The notes below the pieces were generated by a model, which did not search any database, was not told the DNA's origin, and worked only from the letters and a program-made list of their open reading frames with translations. From positions 1,922,001 to 1,986,000 of the forward strand of contig JAPVLO010000115.1 in the NCBI GenBank assembly GCA_027257055.1: DNA of 64,000 nucleotides. Direction: 5' to 3'. A program made the position numbers and the translations under genes. Of this stretch, positions 56,770-64,000 are shown in pieces. Every line of letters starts with the position of its first letter. Position 1 is the first letter of the stretch. Origin of the DNA: Cephalopachus bancanus. Taxonomy: Eukaryota > Chordata > Mammalia > Primates > Tarsiidae.

Positions 56770-57010
56770 AACAGATAAAGTCAGACTATGGAGAATACTG
56801 TAGATGGTGTTAAGTAGCTTAGATTTTATTCTGAAAGCAGTAAGAAGCCATTGGGAGCGGTAAGCAGTAGAGGATGCGATCTGCTTTGTATTCTGAGTTT
56901 TTGATGCATGTGGTGTGACAAGTGACCAAAAGCAGGGGGCCAGAGACAGAGCCCAGGGGAGATGCTGGTGGCTTGGGCCGGGATGGTCAGTGGATATGAA
57001 GAGAAGGTCA
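56770..57010 (-). mobile_element. L2 LINE fragment, antisense
   Basis: AGATTTTATTCTGAAAGCAG, AAGAAGCCATTGGGAGCGG, GATGCGATCTGCTTTG and GATGCTGGTGGCTTGGGC follow the reverse L2 module 'GGATTTTATTCTAAG…GGGAAGCCATTGGAGGG'. It abuts the previous L2 head-on. Confidence 0.75.
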
Positions 57011-58850
57011 TGGGAAAATAATGGGCAGATCAGCTGGGAAGAAGTTGGTGACCAGGGCCAGAAGGAGCCCTTGTGTGGCCCCAGGCCTCTGTGACTCACC
57101 CTCAGCCAGGCTGAGCACCCAGGGGGTGCCACTGTGCCGGCTCTCAGGTAGATGCAGGAGATTTACGTCCTGAGCTCATCTTCTGTAGATGGAGTCTGAG
57201 TCGAGCCACCCATACTCCTCCCCCCATGCCCAACGACCAGTATCTTAAGAGCAAGGCAGTACTGTCTGCTTACATCACTCTTTCCCACTCTTCACATATA
57301 CACACGTCTCAAGGTGTTCAACACTGTTGTAGCTTGGAGGCTCTGAAAGCAAAAGCTAAGATAAACTATAGAGTGCAAGACGTCTACTGGGAATGGACAC
57401 CCGTGAAAGGAAGGGGAAGAAGCAGGATTGGGCAGAGGGAGAAGTCAAATTACAGTGCAGGCCTGACAAAGCCTTGACCAACCTGGTAGGGAGCAAGTAT
57501 CACCCAACTGTGTTGGGTCAAAACAGTCAGACCCTATGCCACTGAACACAAGATGCCCAGGGAGGTGTGACCAGACCCGGTGGCTCTGCAGCTGAGGCAG
57601 ATTCTGGTAGAGCTGACAGCTGGAGGCATCTGCTGACTGCATTCCCCCAGCAGCTGGGCAGCAAGTCCTTCCACGGAGGGAATTTGGGTAGCATGCCTCT
57701 GTCTACCTCCAAGGACCCAATTGTTGAAGACAGCTCGGGTGAAGCCCACAGTTTTTTTCCCTCTATGATATGAACTGACTCTCAGAAAGAGTTAGCAACA
57801 GCTTGGGCTCTTTCTAGCCCTCTGAGCCAACTGGTTTGATTTGAGCTCATGAACAAGCCACTGGCTTGTATCAAAGCATCTCTTTGAACTCCAGGAAATG
57901 CTTGCATATGGGCACAGATAGCTGAAGTTCATTGAGAAGGCAATTTCATTTCAACCTGTGTTGTGTTGTGAAACCTTGTGATCAGATATTCTAGTGTTCG
58001 AAGCCTCCTTCTGCCTGACACCAACTCATGATCCCAGACAAGTTCATAAGCTTTCTGGAGGTATTTTGCCTCTTTTTAAAAATGATACTCGAAAGATACA
58101 CTCCTTGATACTAAGGGCTGTGTCTTAGTAACCTTGTCTTTTCGATGGCCTACAGGTGTCTGTTGAATAAACGAGCACCATTTGCTGCCAGATATTTGTG
58201 TCCTTGTCCCATGCAGGTCATAGCAGTTGTAAGCTCCCAGAGGGCAAGGGTTGCTATTCACACTTGCAGAGGTGTGAATAGGAGCTACCCCTATTGTAGC
58301 CCCTCCTGGGCTGCATGAGGTCTATCAGTCTAACTATTGCTTCCTCAGTCTATGAGCATACCAGTTTCATGGCTGAACACTTAGGGCCCTGTCCAGAGTC
58401 TGGCCTGGAGTCAGTCCCTGAAACACATTAGCTGCAATGATTGACACTGGCCATAATACTCTGGGGTCTCAACATCACCCCAATAGTCAGCTCATGACAT
58501 CCTCTGGGAATACGTCCCAATTTTACCCTGACCGTAGCCCATCTTTCTGGAATCTCATTTGCATGGCAGGCAGCATGCTGCCCCAGCTGGATTATAAAGT
58601 TGATCATGAGCAAAGCATTTGCTATAACTCACTGCTTCAGTGGCAATTTAACATCACCCGGGTAAGCCTGTCTGAGCTCTTTCCTGTCAGCTCTCCCCCC
58701 ATGAAGATTTGTGTTTTTCTCTAGGTTGTAAGAGGAAAGACTACATTTCCACAGAGGAAAACCATAGCCTCTGGTGAGACTGCAAAGAATCTAGGTTTGG
58801 CCATTTCAGCAAATTGCCCCCTCATTGTTCAGAGCAGAACCTTTCACTTT
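57010..58850. other. Unassigned sequence
   Basis: The part at 57330-57740 may be an ancient repeat, but I cannot name it. Elsewhere no gene or repeat is recognised; frames are 95 codons at most. Confidence 0.4.
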
Positions 58851-58854
58851 GCTC

Positions 58855-58995
58855 CATAAAGCCTGGTATTGTGGAACAAGCTCCTGCTATGGACCCAGCA
58901 AGACTTGAATTCAAATCCTGTGAGACCTTGAGTAAGTCTGCTCAACTTCTAAGAGCTGTGACTCACTTATTTGTGATGCTTATCTTGCAGGTTGA
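58855..58995 (+). mobile_element. MIR SINE
   Basis: TTGAATTCAAATCCTGTGAG, CTTGAGTAAGTCTGCTC and GTGACTCACTTATTTGTGATG keep the MIR head and core. Confidence 0.65.
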
Positions 58996-59490
58996 CTGAA
59001 AGTAGCTGTCCAATACAGTGTACCTTTTCAATAGCATGCAGTTAGCATTTTCTTTTTGCCAAGGGGAGGGGTCAGAGGGTGAGCAGTGCTGCTGTCTGTC
59101 TTATCTAATTCTGTATGATTTGCACTCACTGTGGGGAGATGGAAAGTTCTGGCATCTGCTACACTGGATCATGACTGGGGAGGTCAACAGGAGTGCAGTC
59201 ACCTGAAAGGATGAAAAGCCATAGTGTGACCTTGAGAGGGATCGTTACAGGCAGTAGGAGCCTCTGGATATTGAACCAAAAGAAAGAAGGTTGCATTTCT
59301 CTCCTACCACCATCTGCACTTATACTGTTGCAGGTAGGACCAGGAATATGGTCCAGACCCCTGCTTTGTCCTCTGTATCCAAGAGAGGTTAGCTGTATCC
59401 CAAACACTGAGAAAGAGACTCAGGTGGGTTTTTTTTTCTAGGAAGGGAGATAGAAAAGAGTTGGTGCTAATAAGTTTATAAAACAGATGG
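58995..59490. other. Unassigned intergenic sequence
   Basis: No gene or repeat recognised. Confidence 0.5.
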
Positions 59491-59600
59491 AAGAAGCTCC
59501 TTAAAGATAGGAATCATGTCTGTCTGGTCACTATCGAATTCTTAGCACATAGCACAATGCCTAGTCACATAAAAGACATTCAATATCTGTTGAATCCAGG
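59490..59600 (+). mobile_element. L2 LINE 3' end
   Basis: AAAGATAGGAATCATGTCTG, CTTAGCACATAGCACAATGCC and ACATTCAATATCTGTTGAATC give the sense L2 end. Confidence 0.8.
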
Positions 59601-59639
59601 CTAACTTGTGTTTTTCTTTTTCTTTTTATCCATCCATCC

Positions 59640-59765
59640 ATTTGATATCCATTTCTAAGTGCATATTCTACCCTTGATAATGAGTTAGGTCGGGTTTACA
59701 TAAGCAAATAAAACAAGTATCTCACAGCTCACAGCCTACACAAGGAGGACAGGCATGGTTAGCTG
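59640..59765 (-). mobile_element. L2-like LINE end, antisense
   Basis: CATATTCTACCCTTGATAATG, GTTTACATAAGCAAATAAAAC and CTCACAGCCTACACAAGG fit the reverse L2 end loosely. Confidence 0.4.
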
Positions 59766-60147
59766 ACAGTACCAGTGGGGACCAAATTTTCTGACACAGA
59801 GGATTCCTGAGCGCACAGGGGGAGGCATTCAACCTGTGAGAGGTGGAAAAGAGCAGAAAAGAGTCCCCAGAGGTAGGGGCATCTTCCATCTGAAGGAAGA
59901 GCAGGCAAATAGGAAAAAAACATGGGACCAGCCAACTTATCTAGTAAGGCTGTGTTTTCCCCTTGTTTCTTCATAAAATTTCTTTGGGTGTTCACACAGG
60001 GATAGCTGTAAAATAGCAGGCACTTCCTGTTTTTTGCTACAGTGTTTACACCAACCTGCCCCATCTGTGCTTAGGGCCAGCTCTTTTAGTTACCTTGAAA
60101 TCTAGAAGGTCTGGGAGAAAGGAGTAAGCTAGGTAGGGTGTGTGCCA

Positions 60148-60176
60148 GGGGGTGGGAGGTGGCGGGGGGAAGCGGG
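60148..60176 (+). other. Predicted G-quadruplex motif
   Basis: G tracts of 5, 3, 6 and 3 with loops of one, seven and four bases fit the G3+N1-7 rule. Confidence 0.6.
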
Positions 60177-60289
60177 ATACCAGGGCCCACCAGGGAAATC
60201 TTAGGAATCTGGAAGATTTGACAGGGTAGTAAGGCAATGTGCTTGACCTTGACTTTTGCTCTTTGGTCTTCTCTTCCTCAGTGGCAGTT

Positions 60290-60518
60290 GGGCCTTGTGC
60301 ATTCCATCAAGACACAGCATTTCTTTCCTCTGGAGACACAGCGTCAAGGTGCCATCTTAGGAGAAGAAATCAGACCTCACCAGATAACCAGACCTGCCAA
60401 ATCCTTGATCTTGGACTTCCTAGCCTCCAGAACTGTGAGAAAACAGCTTTTTTTTTTTATTCATTACCCAGTCTCAGGGTTTTGCTATTGCAGCATGAAA
60501 CAAACTAAGACAGATATT
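60290..60518 (+). mobile_element. MLT1-type LTR, 3' half
   Basis: TCCTTGATCTTGGACTTCC, TAGCCTCCAGAACTGTGAG, TTACCCAGTCTCAGGGTTTTG and GCAGCATGAAACAAACTAAGAC form the hallmark 3' portion of MLT1. The 5' half is missing or too diverged. Confidence 0.85.
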
Positions 60519-60728
60519 AGACTTGGCAGACTTGAGACAACTGAAGAGGAAGCCACACTCTACTGTGGACCTGTGATTTCATGGAAAGAAACTGGGGACA
60601 CTGGCTTTGGGTATCTTCCTTGCTCAGCAACCCAGGTTCTCTCCAAGGCCCCTGGTTTTAAGTCTTGCCTCATAGTGAATGGAAGACACTGTAGGCAGTG
60701 AAATGAAAGAAGACTGAGGGGAGAGCTT

Positions 60729-61032
60729 AGTTTGTTCTTTTCCTTTCTATTCTTTTTTTGTTTTTTAGTTATAGGGTCTTGCTCTGTTGTCTAGGCTGGA
60801 GTGCCGTGGTGTGTTCATAGCTCACTGCAGCCTTGGATGCCTACCAATCCTCCTGACACATCTTCCTGAGTAGCTTGGATGATGGGCACATGCCAGCTGG
60901 GTGATGGGCATGTGCCAGTACACCCAGCTAGGAAACAAGGCCTTACGATGTTGTCTGAAACTCCTCAAGTGATCCTTCTACCTCAGCTTCCAGAGTAGCT
61001 GAGATTACAAGTTTGAGTCAAGTTTGTTCTTT
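60729..61032 (-). mobile_element. Old Alu SINE, antisense, with 12-bp target-site duplication
   Basis: AGTTTGTTCTTT flanks it at 60729-60740 and 61021-61032, identical. The body at 60741-61020 has a T-rich tail, TAGGGTCTTGCTCTGTTGTC and TAGGCTGGAGTGCCGTGG. It also contains an internal duplication around 60880-60925 (GATGGGCACATGCCAGCTGGGT / GATGGGCATGTGCCAGTACACC). The sequence is strongly diverged yet the duplication is perfect. Confidence 0.85.
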
Positions 61033-62395
61033 CTCTTATTTCTTGAGGTATAACATTAGATTGTATATTTATGATCTTTCTTCTTTTTTAATATAGAAAT
61101 TTATTGCTATAAATTTTCATTTTAAGACTACTTTTGCTGCATCTCACAAATCTGGATATGTTAGGCTTCCTCTTTTTTTTGGTCTTAAGGTATTTTTTCA
61201 TTTCTTTTTTATTTGTTCTGTGATCGATTGGTTATTTAGAAGCATATTGTTTACTTTCCATATGCTTGTTTATTGCTCAAGATTTCTCCTGTTATTTATT
61301 ACTAGTTTTATGCCAACATGAACTGAAAGGATATTTGATATAATTTTAATCCTTTTAAATTTGCTAATATTTGTTTTGTGGCTTAACATATGATCGACCT
61401 CGGAGAATGTTCCATGTGCATTTGAGAAGAGTGTGTATCCTGCTGCTGTTAGATGCAATGTTCTGTACATGTTTATTAGATCAATTTAGTCTAAAGTATA
61501 ATTCAAGTCCAGTGTTTCTTTATTAATATTCTGTCTGAATAATCTTCCCATTGTTGAAAGTTGGGTGTTGAGGTCTCTAGAATAATAGTATTGCAGTTCA
61601 TCCCTTTATACCATTTAATAATTTATTTGTGTATTTAGATGCTCCAGTGTTGACAGTATATATGTTGCCAACTGTTATGTCTTCTTGGTGAACTAACCAT
61701 TTTATCATTATGTATGTAATGGCCTTATTTGTCTCTTTTTATAGTTTTTGGTTTAAAGTCTATTTTGCTTGGTATAAGTATAGCTACCCCTGCTTTCTTT
61801 CAATTTCCATTTGCATGGAATATCTTTTTCTGTTCCTTCTCTTTCAGTTATGTGTATCCTTACTAGTAAAGTAAGTCTCTTGTAGGTAGCATATGTTTGG
61901 AACTTTCTTTTTCATCCATTCAGCCACTCTGTCCTCTTACTGGAGAATTTAATTTATCTACATTCAAGGTAACCATCGATAGGCAAGGATTTGCTACTGT
62001 TGTTTTGTAATTTGTTTTCTGTTTGTTTTGTGATCTCTTGTTTTTTTCTTCCTCTTTTGCTGTCTTCCTCTGTGGTTTAATGGTTTTCTGTGGTGGCATG
62101 GTTTGAAACCTTTTTAAAAATAATTTGTGTAACCACTATAGGTTTTTCTTTTGTGATTACTGTGAGACTTACATAAAATATCTTATCCTTACAACAGGGT
62201 GCTTTCAGCTGATAATAAATTGTCTTTGGTAGCATACAAAAACTCGACACTTTCACTCCCTCTCTTACACTTTTTATGATATCGATGGCAACATTTACAA
62301 TTATTTACACAATTTGTATTTTTTAGAATTCATTATTTGGGTCTATTTTTAAATTTTGTCTTTTAAACCTCATAGTAAGGATAAAATTGCTGTAC
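61033..62395 (-). mobile_element. L1 ORF2 upstream segment, antisense (inverted part)
   Basis: AATTTATTGCTATAAATTTTC, TTGCTGCATCTCACAAATC, GAATGTTCCATGTGCATTTG, AGGTCTCTAGAATAATAG, CTCTTTTTATAGTTTTTGG, GGTATAAGTATAGCTACCCC and GCCACTCTGTCCTCTTACTGG are the antisense of the L1 ORF2 endonuclease-to-RT region. On the minus strand it runs 62395 to 61033. It joins sense L1 at about 62400. Confidence 0.82.
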
Positions 62396-62399
62396 ACAC

Positions 62400-63023
62400 C
62401 ATCTTTTCAAGATTAAAGAATCTGAGTATAATTAGATCCTTATATCATATACAAAAATTAAGTAAAAATGGATGAAAGACTTAAATATAAGACCCCAAAC
62501 TGTAAAACTACTAGAAGAAAATGTAAGGGAAAGAGTTCCATGACATTGGTCTGGGCAATAACTTGTTTGGATATGACCCTGAAAACACAGGCAACAAAAG
62601 CAAAAATAAACAAATGGGATTATATTAAACTAAAAAGCATCTGCACATAAAGAAAGCAATTAGCAAAGTGAAGAGAAAATTCACAGAATGAGAGAAAATA
62701 TTTGCAAATTACATATCTGTCAAGGAGTTAATATCCAAAACACATAAGAAATTCAAGCAACTCAATAGCAGAAAAACAAATAACCCAATTTTAAAAAATG
62801 GGTAAAAAAATCCTTAACATACATTTCTCAAACAAGACATGCAAATAACTAATAAGCATCAATAATCATTAGGGAATTGAAAATTAAAATCACAACATTA
62901 CCCCATACCTGCTAGAATGTCTAACATAAAAAACACAAAAGATAACAAGCATTGGAATGAATGTAGAAAAAAAGGGAATTCATACATGGTTGGTAGAAAT
63001 GTTCCTCAAAAAAACTAAAAAGA
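62400..63023 (+). mobile_element. L1 ORF2 downstream segment, sense
   Basis: TGGATGAAAGACTTAAATATAAG, AAACTACTAGAAGAAAATG, CAAATGGGATTATATTAAAC, ATGGGTAAAAAAATCC and AATGTCTAACATAAAAAAC with GGTAGAAATG follow L1 ORF2 C-terminal order. The open piece at 62468-62650 (KTPNCKTTRRKCKG…INKWDYIKLKSICT) covers only part. Together with 61033-62395 it makes a second inverted L1. Confidence 0.82.
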
Positions 63024-63309
63024 GTCGGGCTCGGTGGCTCAGCCTGTAATCCCGCGCCTTTGGGAGGCTGAGGTGAGTGGATTGCCTGAGCCCGCGTGTT
63101 CGAGACCCGCCTGGGCAGCGAGACCTCATCTCTACAACAAATCAAAAAATCAGCCGGGCGTGGTAGCGCGCACCTGTAGTTCCAGCTACTTGGAAGACTG
63201 AGACGGAAGGATCGCCGGAGCCCAGCAGGTCGAGGCTGCGGTGGCTGGGAGCAGCCACTGCACTCCAGTCTGGGCGACAGAGTGAGACTCCAACTCAAAA
63301 AAAAAAAAA
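63024..63309 (+). mobile_element. Alu SINE, young-looking
   Basis: GTCGGGCTCGGTGGCTCAGCC, CCCGCGCCTTTGGGAGGC, CAACAAATCAAAAAATCAGC, GGAAGGATCGCCGGAGCCC and GACTCCAACTC with a pure A tail. Many CpGs survive, the best of any Alu here. No target duplication can be found. The minus-strand 157-codon frame at 62921-63394 is antisense Alu. Confidence 0.93.
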
Positions 63310-63325
63310 TAATAATAATAATAAT
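63310..63325 (+). repeat. (TAA)n run at Alu tail
   Basis: Five AAT/TAA units directly follow the A tail, an expanded tail variant. Confidence 0.85.
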
Positions 63326-63420
63326 TCTGGTTTGTTTTGGGTCCCCCCTCACATAGATATCAAAAACTTCATTGTACCTCATAAATGTATACAACTATGA
63401 TTTGTCAATAAAATTTAAGA
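63326..63420 (+). mobile_element. L1 3' end remnant
   Basis: CTTCATTGTACCTCATAAATG, TATACAACTATGATTTGTC and AATAAAATTTAAGAG look like an L1M 3' terminus in sense. Several hundred bases of L1 are missing between 63023 and 63326. Confidence 0.6.
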
Positions 63421-64000
63421 GCCCTCAGAATGATGACCTAAATAAATGACTGTTGTAAACCAAAAAGATTTATCTGTAGATATGAGCATTTTTGGTCTAT
63501 AACTGCCAATAATGCTCTGGGATAACAAGCTGAGAGCCGTAGGGGCTTCTAAGAGGCTCAGTGGGGGCTTCCTCACCTTCTTGGGTAGTAGCAGGCATTG
63601 CTGGCAAGCCAGGCTTTGATATACACTGCTCTTTGAGACCTGTTGTCTCCCCTTGCCTCTGATGAGGATACCCAGTTAAGCAGTGGGAAAAAAATTACAA
63701 TTTAACAAATGCCAGAAAAAGTTATTGTTGGCAGTTCCCTATGTGGAGCTAATTCAAGAATCTGTCCCTCTGGTCACCTTATCACTTTCAGATTAAGATG
63801 TTGTCTTAAGAAGACTTCAGTTAGAATAGGAATACATTACCTAGTGAGGAGAACACATTAATCAATACCAGCTCCTGACAGTTATGCAAGAAGTAGCTCA
63901 ACTACTCACCAGAAAGCTGCTTCAAGATTCAGTGGAAACATATTCTTCCCAGGAGTGAAGGTTTGGCAGAAAGTAGAAAAGATGAAAGGATGGCACAAGT
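63421..64000. other. Unassigned intergenic sequence
   Basis: No gene or repeat recognised up to the window edge. Confidence 0.5.

Noticed and set aside
62921..63394. 157-codon minus-strand open frame
   Set aside because: Antisense Alu at 63024-63309 plus L1 flank; same Alu-derived protein words as above.

Overview
The window is nuclear DNA from a primate, most likely a strepsirrhine (lemur or loris side; the absence of the loris/galago tRNA-type SINEs that I know of makes a lemur the better guess, but this is inference). The main evidence is the Alu family. At least twelve dimeric 7SL-derived Alus are present. Many carry a non-haplorhine pattern: GGCTCAGCCTGTAATCC in the left arm, CAATAAATCAAAAAATCAGC in the linker and a GACTCCAACTC end before the A-tail. 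A young LINE-1 with an unusual 3' UTR and a wide background of old mammalian repeats (MIR, L2, L1M, MLT1, hAT and Tigger relics) fit the same picture.

I find no host protein-coding gene or RNA gene. All the longer open frames are either Alu or L1 sequence, or isolated stretches under about 150 codons without recognisable domains. The window is best read as intergenic (or deep intronic) sequence built by successive transposon insertions, with non-repetitive stretches between them.

Layout. 0-16 kb: sparse Alus, an old L1M block (4.4-5.8 kb), L2 and MIR fragments, a short L1 3' end at 8.2 kb, an MLT1-like LTR at 11.7 kb, and a hAT relic at 15.3-16.1 kb with an Alu inside it and a MER5A beside it. 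16-30 kb: mostly unassigned DNA with MIR/L2; an L2 split by an MLT1 LTR (24.4-25.3 kb); a complete 1.19-kb solo LTR of a class II-like endogenous retrovirus with 6-bp target duplications (26.3-27.5 kb). 30-36 kb: hAT and MIR/L2 fragments, a 240-bp compound TTTC/CT tract that is the tail of an old Alu, another Alu, and a 0.4-kb 5'-inverted L1. 36-44.6 kb: nested minus-strand L1 sequence, into which a younger L1 with a 5' inversion has landed (41.2-43.1 kb, 14-bp target duplication, 337-codon ORF2 remnant). 44.6-53 kb: Alu, MIR, MER5A and Tigger relics in unassigned sequence. 53-57 kb: the most GC- and CpG-rich part, with a canonical G-quadruplex motif and a roughly 260-bp local duplication embedded in an L2. 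57-64 kb: L2/MIR, an MLT1 fragment, an old Alu with clean target duplications, and a third inverted L1 (61.0-63.4 kb) interrupted by an Alu.

The features do not form a pathway. What links them is insertion history, and target-site duplications allow much of the relative order to be read directly. I see no sign of a new molecular system; the most notable items are the inverted L1s, the intact solo LTR, the local duplication and the G4/CpG-rich patch. Repeat family names were assigned by eye from memory of consensus sequences and should be treated as such.
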